DNA of 32,100 nucleotides from Gemmatimonadota bacterium (GTDB lineage Bacteria; Gemmatimonadota; Gemmatimonadetes; Gemmatimonadales; GWC2-71-9): NCBI GenBank assembly GCA_003221825.1, contig QHUE01000164.1, positions 1 to 32,100 of the forward strand, read 5' to 3'. Shown piece by piece: positions 1 to 6,701 of this stretch (position 1 is its first letter; each line of letters starts with the position of its first letter). The notes under the pieces were generated by a model. It saw only the letters and a program-made list of their open reading frames with translations, ran no database searches and was not told where the DNA came from. The position numbers and the translations under genes were made by a program.

Positions 1-186
1 CGGGATCGAGATCGTGTGGTCCACAGGGTTTAGTGGTCTTACAATGCGTTTGCAAACAGCCGACAGCGGGGCGACTCTCACAGGCCAGGCAGAAACGTTC
101 TGGGACTTCCCCCGGGAGGTCCAACGGGCGCCCGTGCAGGCGAAACGGGTCGAGTGTCAAGAACTCGACACAGCGAGGTGAGGAAC
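1..186 (+). promoter_or_regulatory. Hairpin-rich leader upstream of small membrane genes
   Basis: No convincing gene lies here. Several inverted repeats follow one another: an 11-bp palindrome at 15-25, GTTTGCAAAC at 48-57, a 9-bp stem at 103-111/114-122 with one G-U pair, the palindrome ACGGGCGCCCGT at 124-135, and a 7-bp stem at 149-155/163-169 with a 7-nt loop. A good Shine-Dalgarno (GAGGTGAGG, about 175-183) precedes the ATG at 187. The run of hairpins suggests a structured 5' leader. I compared it by eye with the c-di-GMP-I riboswitch pattern and did not find its conserved core, so I name no riboswitch class. The upstream gene lies outside the window. Confidence 0.3.
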
Positions 187-384
187 ATGGACCCTGCCGC
201 CCAACCCGTTGCCGCCGCCCGTGGCGTTCGGATTCTTCATGCGGCGCTCGCCATTGGATTGTGCGTCGTCGCCGGCACGTTCGTCTTGGTGCTCCGGAGC
301 CTGGGGCCGTCCCTGCCCAACACGCCCCTCATCGGCTACGCCACCGCCGGGCTTCGCGACTCGAGGGCGATGCGATTTGAATGA
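187..384 (+). CDS. Small single-pass membrane protein
   Basis: This 65-residue protein has a strong Shine-Dalgarno (GAGGTGAGG) just before its ATG. Residues about 18-38 (starting ILHAALAIGLCVVAG) form a hydrophobic segment flanked by Arg, and the remainder is short and polar. It resembles the N-terminal end of longer small membrane proteins, so it may be a truncated member of such a family. Its stop overlaps the TTG start of the pilin-like gene, which suggests translational coupling. No function can be assigned. Confidence 0.55.
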   Translation: MDPAAQPVAAARGVRILHAALAIGLCVVAGTFVLVLRSLGPSLPNTPLIGYATAGLRDSRAMRFE

Positions 385-724
385 CTCCGTACGACGCGCG
401 CTGAACATCGCCGCGATCTTCGTGCTCGTCCTCGGTGTCAGCGTGGTGGCGCTGCTTTATTGGTTCGGACATGGAGAATTGCGCGATGCGGCACGCGCAT
501 CACTCAAGGTCGACTTGCGCAATCTCGGCGTCGCGGAATCGCTGTATTTCGCGCAGCATCACACCTACACCGCCGTCCTCACTGAGCTGGCAGACTTTCA
601 TCCTCGCAGCAATGTATCGGTCGAACTGGCCGACTCGACCGGCTGGGAAGCCACCGCGGTCGAAACGAGACATGCGCAGGTGTGCACGTTTGGCTCCGGG
701 GACGTGACGGTGAAATGTCAGTGA
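377..724 (+). CDS. Type IV pilin-like small membrane protein
   Basis: The start chosen is TTG at 377, with GAGGG at 363-367 as ribosome-binding site; this overlaps the preceding gene by 8 nt and gives 115 residues. Residues about 9-29 (NIAAIFVLVLGVSVVALLYWF) are one membrane helix. The following region (DAARASLKVDLRNLGVAES, then YFAQHHTYT, a GWEA strand and a late Cys pair CTFG...VKC) follows the pattern of pilin globular domains: a long alpha helix, a Tyr-Thr turn and beta strands. The canonical prepilin peptidase site (G-F/Y-T-L-x-E) is absent, so this is a pilin-like fold rather than a proven pilin. It is likely an envelope-anchored protein with its C-terminal domain outside the cytoplasm. 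Confidence 0.6.
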   Translation: MNDSVRRALNIAAIFVLVLGVSVVALLYWFGHGELRDAARASLKVDLRNLGVAESLYFAQHHTYTAVLTELADFHPRSNVSVELADSTGWEATAVETRHAQVCTFGSGDVTVKCQ

Positions 725-1062
725 GGAGGATCGTGAGGCACGCATGGTCGTTGGCGGCAGCCGGACTCGCTCTCACGCTCGGCTCAACCCGCCGGGCGGC
801 GCATTCGTCGCGCTGGCGATCGATCTCGAGGTCGCTCTGCGGACCACCATCGCCCCACCCCATCGACATCGCCTACCGCGGAAAACGCCGCTATTATGGA
901 AATGGGAGACGGAAGCGGTCTCGGACGCGTATACGTCCGCTGGTCCCGCGTGTTGCCATCCCAACTGGTCACCAGGGTTCGACTCCCATCTTGTTCTGCC
1001 TTAAGGGTCCAGCGGTGAGACCGCATCCCTCGCCCGGCCCTGCAGGCTCACGCCTCCGCTGA
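715..1062 (+). CDS. Doubtful ORF beginning with a signal-peptide-like segment
   Basis: The ATG at 715 overlaps the end of the pilin-like gene and is followed by a plausible secretion signal (MSVRRIVRHAWSLAAAGLAL). The rest of the frame to 1062 is Arg/Pro/Ser-rich, runs into the inverted repeat at 999-1082 and looks non-coding. It may be the front end of a secreted protein gene whose body has been lost, as happens in several other genes of the window, or it may be spurious. Nothing else convincing is seen between 725 and 998. Confidence 0.2.
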   Translation: MSVRRIVRHAWSLAAAGLALTLGSTRRAAHSSRWRSISRSLCGPPSPHPIDIAYRGKRRYYGNGRRKRSRTRIRPLVPRVAIPTGHQGSTPILFCLKGPAVRPHPSPGPAGSRLR

Positions 1063-1082
1063 GCGCGGGAGGGCCCTTAAGG
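999..1082 (+). promoter_or_regulatory. Long nested stem-loop covering the slipin ribosome-binding site
   Basis: CCTTAAGGGTCC (999-1010) pairs with GGGCCCTTAAGG (1071-1082), giving 11 Watson-Crick pairs and one G-U. Inside it AGCGG (1011-1015) pairs with CCGCT (1056-1060), and TGAG (1016-1019) pairs with CTCA (1047-1050). The presumed Shine-Dalgarno GGGAGGG (1067-1073) is partly inside the outer stem, and the GTG start at 1082 touches its end. In RNA the closed form would hide the translation start. It could be a cis-regulatory element (thermometer- or ligand-type) or an attenuating structure. There is no T-run, so it is not a typical intrinsic terminator. Confidence 0.45.
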
Positions 1083-1879
1083 TGGAACTCATTCTCGCAA
1101 TTGCAGGCGCCTTCTTCCTGTACCTTCTGTGGCGTACACAGCTTGCGTCCATCACGGTCTTCGAATACGAGCGCGGCCTCCGCTTCGTGCGCGGCCGCCT
1201 GCGGAGCGAATTGGGGCCCGGCCTCTACCGATACTTGCGCGCGTACACGGTCATCCGGAAGGTCGACACGCGGCCGGTGCAGCTGCCCGTGAATGGGCAG
1301 GAAGTATTGAGTAAAGACGGCGTAGCGGTGAAGGTAAGCCTGTCTGCCGGCTATCGCGTGACGGATGCGCGGGCCGCCACGCTCAACGCCGACAACTACA
1401 TAACCGCGCTGTACACGGAACTGCAGCAGGCGCTACGCGCTGCCGTGTCCGCAACCGAAGTCGAGACGTTGCTACAGAATCGTGCGGAGTTGGGCCCGCA
1501 GATTCTGCGGACCTGTCAACCCGCCGCTGAGCGACTGGGCCTCGTGCTCGAGCGGTTAGCGATCCGCGATCTGACGTTGCCGGGTGATCTCAAGAAGATC
1601 TTTGCGCAGGTTGTGAAAGCGCGGCAGGAGGGACTCGCGGCGCTCGAGCGCGCCCGCGGTGAAACTGCGGCGCTCCGCAATCTCGCCAACGCCGCGCAGA
1701 TGGTGCAGCGCAATCCTCAGCTGCTGCAGCTGCGGCTGCTGCAGGTGGCCGGGCAGCAGACCGGGACGACTCTCGTTATCGGCATGCCGCAAGGCGCCAC
1801 GCCGATTCCGCTCCGCGAAGGCGCTGCGGATGTCGAGGCTCTACCGACCGAAGGGCAAACCGATAAGCCTGCTGAGTAG
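1082..1879 (+). CDS. Slipin/stomatin-like SPFH (band 7) protein
   Basis: This 265-residue protein starts at GTG with GGGAGGG upstream. A single N-terminal membrane segment (residues about 3-17, LILAIAGAFFLYLLW) is followed directly by an SPFH/band 7 domain. Recognisable stretches are ITVFEYERGLRFVRG, the LGPGLY turn, RKVDTRPVQLPVNGQEVLSKDGV and a middle block of AALYTELQQALRAAV type. Next comes an Ala/Glu-rich helical region (KARQEGLAALERARGETAAL) typical of slipin oligomerisation segments. Slipins form membrane scaffolds and often work beside NfeD-type proteases, but no nfeD is seen here. The coding end overlaps the next gene by 50 nt. The structured stretch at its start suggests translational control. 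Confidence 0.85.
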   Translation: MELILAIAGAFFLYLLWRTQLASITVFEYERGLRFVRGRLRSELGPGLYRYLRAYTVIRKVDTRPVQLPVNGQEVLSKDGVAVKVSLSAGYRVTDARAATLNADNYITALYTELQQALRAAVSATEVETLLQNRAELGPQILRTCQPAAERLGLVLERLAIRDLTLPGDLKKIFAQVVKARQEGLAALERARGETAALRNLANAAQMVQRNPQLLQLRLLQVAGQQTGTTLVIGMPQGATPIPLREGAADVEALPTEGQTDKPAE

Positions 1880-3671
1880 GGGCCTCACCGCGGCGCTATT
1901 AATCATCGCGGCCGCTGCCCGGGCGCACGCGCTGCAGCAGCGCACCTACGCCAATCCCATCGACATCGACTACCGCTACAACTTCGAGCAGCACAACGAG
2001 GGCATCTCGTATCGTTCCGGCGCCGACCCGGTGATCGTGGTGCAGCGCGGCAAATACTATCTCTTCGAAACGATCGGCGACGGTTACTGGGAGTCCTCGG
2101 ACCTCGGTACGTGGCGTCACATCACGCCATCGCGCTGGCCGCTGACCGACGTCGTCGCGCCCGCGGTGCTGGCGGTGCGCGATACGATCTATCTCCTGCC
2201 GAGCACGACGAGTCCGCTGCCGATCCTGATGCTCACCGAGCCGGCGACCGGCCGCGTCGAGTTCTACAATCGGCTGTTGCCCTGGCTGCCCATGGCGCGG
2301 GCACGCGAGGCCAACGTCCTGGCAAAGCCCGATTCCGTGCAGCCCGGTCCCTGGGATCCGCAGTTCTTCTACGATCCTGACACCGATCGCTGGTTTCTCT
2401 ATTGGAATTCGTCGAACGCGTACCCGCTGCACGTCATCGAGCTCGATAAGAGCAGGCAGCTCGCATATAAAGGAACGCCCAAGTGGCTGTTCGGTCTCGA
2501 TCCGGCGCAGCATGGCTGGGAGCGCTTCGGCCAGGACCATCGGGATTCGACCATCAAGCCGTTCATCGAAGGCTCCTGGATGACGAAGCACGGCGGCCGC
2601 TATTACCTCCAATACGGCGCCCCCGGTACGGAGTACAACGTCTACTCGACCGGCGTCTACACCGCCGACGATCCGCTCGGCCCATTCACGTATGCGCCCT
2701 ACAATCCCGTGGCGTACAAGCCGGGTGGATTCGTGCAGGGCGCCGGGCACGGGAACACCTTCCAGGATGTCTACGGCAACTGGTGGAACACCGGCACGCC
2801 GTGGATCGCCGTGAACTGGAATTTCGAACGCCGCATCGGACTGCATCCCGCGGCCTTTGACGCCGCCGGGCAGCTGCACGTGGACACGCGGTTTGGCGAC
2901 TTCCCGCACTGGCTGCCGACCAGGCCCGGGCAGTCGAGCGACGACCTCTTCACCGGCTGGATGCTCCTGTCATATCGGAAGACCGCCACGGCGTCGTCGG
3001 CACTCGACAGCTTCCCGCCGAACGGAGTCACGGACGAGAATCCTCGCACGTTCTGGGTGGCGCGTCAGAATCGGCCCGGCGAGTGGCTCTCGATTGATTT
3101 GGGCGGGACGTACGACGTCAAAGCGATTCAGGTGAATTACGCCGACTACAAGTCTGGTCTCTACAGCACCGACTCGACCGTCGTCACGCGGTTTCGGCTC
3201 CAGGCGTCACTGGATGGGCGCGAGTGGGCCGCCGTCGCGGACCTCTCGGGCGAGCAGCGCGATCGTCCCAACGCCTACATCGAGATGACGATGCCGGTGC
3301 GCGCGCGCTTCGTGCGCTACGAGCACATCCACGTGGGTGCCGCGAATCTCGCGATCAGCGATATCCGCGTGTTTGGCACGCGTTGGGGCGGTGGTCCGCG
3401 TCCGGCGACGCCGGCGGGACTCACCGCGCGGCGTGATCGTGACGCTCGCAACGCCGTGATTACCTGGAAACCGGTCGCCGGTGTCGTTGGCTACAACGTA
3501 CGCTGGGGCATCGCGCCGGCGAAGTTGTACCAGACCTACCAACGCTTCGCCGATCAGGGCACGACGCTGGAGCTGCGCGCGCTGACGGTGGGGCAGGGGT
3601 ACTGGGTGGCAGTCGAGAGCTTCGATGAGAACGGTGTTTCAGCACTGAGCGCGGTGACGCCGATTCGTTAG
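1830..3671 (+). CDS. Secreted GH43-like glycosidase with discoidin and Fn3 domains
   Basis: The ATG at 1830 lies inside the slipin gene and gives 613 residues with a signal peptide (core LTAALLIIAAAARAHA, probable cleavage after AHA). The first half is a five-bladed beta-propeller of the GH43/clan F type. Three acidic positions fit the family's catalytic triad: Asp66 in GADPVIV, Asp176 in WDPQFFYDPD and Glu247 in IEGSWMTK. About residues 385-525 form an F5/8 type C (discoidin, CBM32-like) domain (TASSALDSFPPNGVTDENPRTFW, WLSIDLGG, ending YVRYEHIHVG-like and ISDIRVFG), and the last 85 residues form a fibronectin type III domain (AVITWKPVAGVVGYNVRWG). The likely role is hydrolysis of an extracellular arabinan/xylan-type polysaccharide. 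The substrate cannot be read from sequence. Confidence 0.8.
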   Translation: MSRLYRPKGKPISLLSRGLTAALLIIAAAARAHALQQRTYANPIDIDYRYNFEQHNEGISYRSGADPVIVVQRGKYYLFETIGDGYWESSDLGTWRHITPSRWPLTDVVAPAVLAVRDTIYLLPSTTSPLPILMLTEPATGRVEFYNRLLPWLPMARAREANVLAKPDSVQPGPWDPQFFYDPDTDRWFLYWNSSNAYPLHVIELDKSRQLAYKGTPKWLFGLDPAQHGWERFGQDHRDSTIKPFIEGSWMTKHGGRYYLQYGAPGTEYNVYSTGVYTADDPLGPFTYAPYNPVAYKPGGFVQGAGHGNTFQDVYGNWWNTGTPWIAVNWNFERRIGLHPAAFDAAGQLHVDTRFGDFPHWLPTRPGQSSDDLFTGWMLLSYRKTATASSALDSFPPNGVTDENPRTFWVARQNRPGEWLSIDLGGTYDVKAIQVNYADYKSGLYSTDSTVVTRFRLQASLDGREWAAVADLSGEQRDRPNAYIEMTMPVRARFVRYEHIHVGAANLAISDIRVFGTRWGGGPRPATPAGLTARRDRDARNAVITWKPVAGVVGYNVRWGIAPAKLYQTYQRFADQGTTLELRALTVGQGYWVAVESFDENGVSALSAVTPIR

Positions 3672-3701
3672 ACTTGGAAGTCCCGAGGAGGCTCGCGAAA
3701 C

Positions 3702-3950
3702 GTGTTTTTGATTCCCAGCTGGGCGCTCGGCGCGGCGGTCATCCTCATCGCGATTCAGGTCGGGCGGGCGATCTCAGGCCGATATCCGCGTTACCGTCGC
3801 GGCGGGCCGGAACAATCGGACACCGACGTGGCCGAGCTGCGGCAAAGCCTCGATGCGATGCAGACCCGCGTCAGCGAGCTCGAGGAACGTGTGGATTTCG
3901 CGGAACGGCTGCTAGCCAAGCAGCGCGACTCCGATCGGCTGGGTGCGTAA
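3702..3950 (+). CDS. PspB-like small membrane coiled-coil protein
   Basis: This 82-residue protein starts at GTG 3702, with GAGGAGG at 3684-3690. A membrane helix (about residues 5-22) is followed by a basic stretch and then a coiled coil with heptad spacing (VAELRQSLDAMQTRVSELEE, then VDFAERLLA). The size and the helix-plus-coil layout resemble phage-shock protein B, which helps sense envelope stress. No PspA or PspC neighbour is present, although a slipin lies 1.8 kb upstream, so the assignment is by architecture only. Confidence 0.55.
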   Translation: MFLIPSWALGAAVILIAIQVGRAISGRYPRYRRGGPEQSDTDVAELRQSLDAMQTRVSELEERVDFAERLLAKQRDSDRLGA

Positions 3951-4410
3951 ACGAATGGCCGGATCGAAGAGCAGAGTCTGGCTCATCGTGGGAATGATCG
4001 TCACGCTGGCGGCGGCCGGGTCCTGGGCCGGCTATCGCTGGCTACAGGGCGCTGTCGCCGGCTTGATGGTTGAGGGCCGCAAGAGGTACGAAGAAGGGAC
4101 GCGCCTGGGGAGCTCGCTCACCGCCACGGGGTGTCTCGACACGGCGTTTGCGCGCCACGCGCGCGCGCCGACCGCGTCGATGAGTGGGCAAATCAATGAA
4201 GGGGTCTTCCTCGAAGCGTGTCTGCGGGTGAGCACGCCATCCGGTGTCTGCGACAGCATCCCTCCGACCGACAACCTGAAGGAGATTATGCGTTTTTCGG
4301 TGTGGAGCGTCCAGCAATGCCGCGCGCGCGGACTCGAAGACCGAAGTTGCCCACGCTTGCTGCAGGCAGTTGCGAATGATTGCCGCCGGCGGAAAGCAGG
4401 AGGCGGCTAG
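3943..4410 (+). CDS. Small membrane-anchored hypothetical protein with paired cysteines
   Basis: The start may be GTG 3943, overlapping the previous stop by 8 nt, or ATG 3955 (MAGSKSRVW). An N-terminal membrane helix (about residues 12-30, VWLIVGMIVTLAAAGSWAGY) leads to an exported domain containing six Cys (TGCLDTAF, LEACLRV, GVCDS, QQCRARG, RSCPRL, NDCRRR), probably three disulfides or a helical repeat. I recognise no family. The gene ends 2 nt before the convergent stop of the FHA-protease remnant. Confidence 0.55.
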   Translation: MRKRMAGSKSRVWLIVGMIVTLAAAGSWAGYRWLQGAVAGLMVEGRKRYEEGTRLGSSLTATGCLDTAFARHARAPTASMSGQINEGVFLEACLRVSTPSGVCDSIPPTDNLKEIMRFSVWSVQQCRARGLEDRSCPRLLQAVANDCRRRKAGGG

Positions 4411-4412
4411 GA

Positions 4413-4592
4413 CTATCGCGGCAGATTGAGACTCTTCAAGTAATCGGTGACGACGTAGGCGGGCACGCCGAAGATGATCTTGCCGTTCGATTCGCGCTCA
4501 CCGCCGTACAGCACGGCGATCACTCTCCCGTCGCGATCGAAGATGGGACTCCCTGACGACCCCGGCGCGCCGTAAGCGTCCACTTGATCAAC
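4413..4592 (-). pseudogene. Out-of-frame C-terminus of the FHA-protease (active-site Ser block)
   Basis: Read on the minus strand from 4589, this 58-codon frame encodes DQVDAYGAPGSSGSPIFD, then GRVIAVLYGGE, FGVPAYVVTDYLKSL and a stop at 4415-4413. That is the classical end of a trypsin/HtrA-fold protease: GSSGSP holds the nucleophilic Ser, and GVP...YLKSL is the last strand and helix. It is displaced by one base from the frame of the upstream FHA-protease ORF, which reads through the same DNA as unrelated Arg/Gly-rich sequence. It is clearly the original C-terminus of that gene, separated by loss of an interior block. Confidence 0.85.
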
Positions 4593-5662
4593 ACGCGGAA
4601 CACGCCGACGTCCGCCTCGGGCGAGACGCCGATCAGCTCAGCGCGCCAGAATTGCGTGCTGCCCGAGAAAATCACCCCCAGGCGGCGCGGCGTCTTGGTG
4701 CCGTCCTCGCCCGCAAGAATGTGCTTGTTCGTAACCATCGTGCCCATCGAGTCGACCGCGAACGCCGTTCCACTGAAGCGCTCACCGTCTGTGTACTCGA
4801 CGAGGACGATGGCGACCGCATCCTGATTGCGGTGCGAGATCGCGCGGTAATCGACGCCGCTCGCCCCGGCCAGCGCCCGCTGCCGCCGCTCGGCGACGTC
4901 CAGCTCCGTGCGCAGCCGGGCGACCGACGACGCGTCGCCCCCTGAGGCACCCAGCTCGCGCCGGAGCCGCGCGGTCTCGTCCTGCGACGCCTTCAGCGCG
5001 TCGCGGACGCCTTGCAGCTCGGTCTGGAAGTGCGACGTCAACGCGCGCGATTCGCGCATGAGGCTGTCGGCGCGCAGCTGCAGACGCAGCAGCTCGTTCG
5101 CGCGCCGCCGGCCGTCCCACTGCATCCAGGTGAAGCCGGTGCCCACGATGAGCAACAGCACAATCAGCACCTTGGTGGTCCGCCGGAGCTGCGCTGTCTG
5201 CCGCGCGACTTCGACCGCGATGCGGACACCGGTGCTCTGGCGCGGGGCGCTCGCCCGGGGCGGCGCGGGCGCCGCATGATAGATCTCGCGCGGCGACGAC
5301 GCCCGCTCCGCCAGACCCTCGGCGGCCGTCGTCGCCGGAAGATCGGCATCCGCTTCGACGACGTCGAACTCGAGCGCCGGCCCGTTCGCGCCGAACCCGA
5401 TGACGTCGCCCCCCTTCAGCAGCGTGTCGCCGGTGATGCGCGTCCCGTTCACGAACGTCCCGTTGCGGCTGCCCAGATCCTGGAGGACGAAGCCCTCGGT
5501 CTTGCGCACGATGGCGGCATGGCGCGACGAGACGTCGAGATCGCGCTCGGCGTCGAAGCGCACGTCCGATAGCGGATGGCGGCCAAGGCCGATGTAGCCC
5601 TTGCGGAACGCTTCGATCTGCCCCGCGCGGGCTCCGGAGAGAAACTTGAACTGGGCTTTCAC
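4520..5662 (-). CDS. FHA domain - transmembrane - coiled coil - S1 protease, frame-shifted
   Basis: The start is GTG 5662, overlapping the PP2C stop (GTGA). Residues about 20-100 are an FHA domain (GYIGLGRHPLSDVRF, SSRHAAIV, DLGSRNGTFVNG) that binds phosphothreonine. A transmembrane helix (about 163-181, KVLIVLLLIVGTGFTWMQW) and a coiled coil (about 190-265) follow. The periplasmic trypsin-fold protease then begins, with the catalytic His (TMVTNKHILAG) and Asp (EADVGVFRV). Shortly after the Asp the frame changes: the last residues here are read-through, while the true GSSGSP end lies in another frame (4413-4592). In HtrA-type proteases Asp and Ser are about 75 residues apart; here only about 17 separate them, so roughly 55-60 codons are missing. 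As it stands the protease cannot be active. It is the last gene of the kinase/phosphatase operon. Confidence 0.85.
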   Translation of the reverse strand: MKAQFKFLSGARAGQIEAFRKGYIGLGRHPLSDVRFDAERDLDVSSRHAAIVRKTEGFVLQDLGSRNGTFVNGTRITGDTLLKGGDVIGFGANGPALEFDVVEADADLPATTAAEGLAERASSPREIYHAAPAPPRASAPRQSTGVRIAVEVARQTAQLRRTTKVLIVLLLIVGTGFTWMQWDGRRRANELLRLQLRADSLMRESRALTSHFQTELQGVRDALKASQDETARLRRELGASGGDASSVARLRTELDVAERRQRALAGASGVDYRAISHRNQDAVAIVLVEYTDGERFSGTAFAVDSMGTMVTNKHILAGEDGTKTPRRLGVIFSGSTQFWRAELIGVSPEADVGVFRVLIKWTLTARRGRQGVPSSIATGE

Positions 5663-6696
5663 TTATTCCGGATGAAGTACCAGAGCAGTGCGGCGGCGAC
5701 CGCGATCAGCGCGAGCACGACTGCCCGCGTCTGTTTCTGACTCTCTTTGTTGGGCACCGGCGGGCGGCTGCCCTTGTAGACAGGGACCGGCTCCGTACTG
5801 GTCTCGGTGTCGATCAGTGGATAGACCTGATGCCCGACGTCGTCCTGCTGGTCGACGCCCGAAGAGCGCAGGCCGTCGCCGTCGAAGCGCGCGATGACCA
5901 CCGTGATGTTGTCGGGGCCGCCGCGCTCGTTGGCGAGCGCGATCAGCTTGTCACACGCCGCGCTCAGGTCGGGCGTCTGGCTCACGATCTCGGCGATCTC
6001 TTCCTTCTTGACCTGGCCCGAAAGCCCATCGGAGCAGAGCACCAGGATGTCGCCGCGGCGCACCTCCTGATGGGTGAGATCGACCTTGACCTTGGGATCG
6101 GGGCCGAGCGCCTGCAGGATGATGTTGCGGCGCTCGCTCTGCGCCGCTTCTTCTTCCGTCAGCTCACCCGCTTCGACCAGCCGCTGCATGAGCGACTGAT
6201 CCTTCGTGATCTGATGCGCCTGGCCGCCGCGAATCAGATAGGCACGGCTGTCGCCGACCTGGGTGAGATAGAGATGATCGTTCAGCACCCCGGCTGCGGT
6301 CGTCGTCGTGCCCATGCCACGCACTTCGGGGTGGGCCTTGGCGTGCGAGTGAATGCTCGCGTTGGCCACCTCGACGGCTTCTTTCAGCCGGTACGCGAAG
6401 CGCTGCGGCGTCACCTCGTCCTCGGCATTCCACGTCTTCACGAGGTGTGCGTAGATCGTGTCGGTCGCCATCTCGCTCGCCAACTCGCCGGCCGCCGCGC
6501 CGCCCATGCCGTCGGCGACCACGAGCAGCGTGCCGCGCGGGCCGATGTCGTGGTGACGCACGTCCGGCTGCAGCGACGCCGCCTTGCGCGTCAGGTCCGC
6601 GACGAGGAAACGATCCTCGTTGTGGTCGCGCGTGCGTCCCAGATCGGTCTTGCCGAAGACCTCGACGCGGACGGGCTTGGAAGAGCGGCCGAACAT
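5659..6696 (-). CDS. PP2C-family Ser/Thr protein phosphatase with C-terminal membrane anchor
   Basis: The ATG at 6696 lies 5 nt after the kinase stop and gives 345 residues. PP2C motifs occur in order: GRTRDHNEDRF (metal-binding and catalytic Arg/Asp region), VVADGMGG, GMGTTTTA, QVGDSRAYLIR, KDQSLMQRLVEAGELT, LVLCSDGLSGQV and GGPDNITVVIARF, which provides the last metal-binding Asp. A single C-terminal helix (AVVLALIAVAAALLWYFI) ties it to the membrane with the catalytic domain in the cytoplasm. It presumably reverses phosphorylation by the kinase encoded immediately upstream; FHA proteins on both sides would read the phospho-Thr marks. The domain looks complete. An in-frame upstream extension exists but overlaps the kinase gene. 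Confidence 0.92.
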   Translation of the reverse strand: MFGRSSKPVRVEVFGKTDLGRTRDHNEDRFLVADLTRKAASLQPDVRHHDIGPRGTLLVVADGMGGAAAGELASEMATDTIYAHLVKTWNAEDEVTPQRFAYRLKEAVEVANASIHSHAKAHPEVRGMGTTTTAAGVLNDHLYLTQVGDSRAYLIRGGQAHQITKDQSLMQRLVEAGELTEEEAAQSERRNIILQALGPDPKVKVDLTHQEVRRGDILVLCSDGLSGQVKKEEIAEIVSQTPDLSAACDKLIALANERGGPDNITVVIARFDGDGLRSSGVDQQDDVGHQVYPLIDTETSTEPVPVYKGSRPPVPNKESQKQTRAVVLALIAVAAALLWYFIRNK

Positions 6697-6701
6697 GGCT
6701 G

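Noticed and set aside
33-380. ORF 33-380 on the plus strand
   Set aside because: Arg-rich composition, crossing the hairpin leader and a better-supported gene with a strong ribosome-binding site at 187.
975-987. A tRNA-like T-loop (GGGTTCGACTCCC)
   Set aside because: Only three T-stem pairs form, and no acceptor, D or anticodon arm can be fitted around it.
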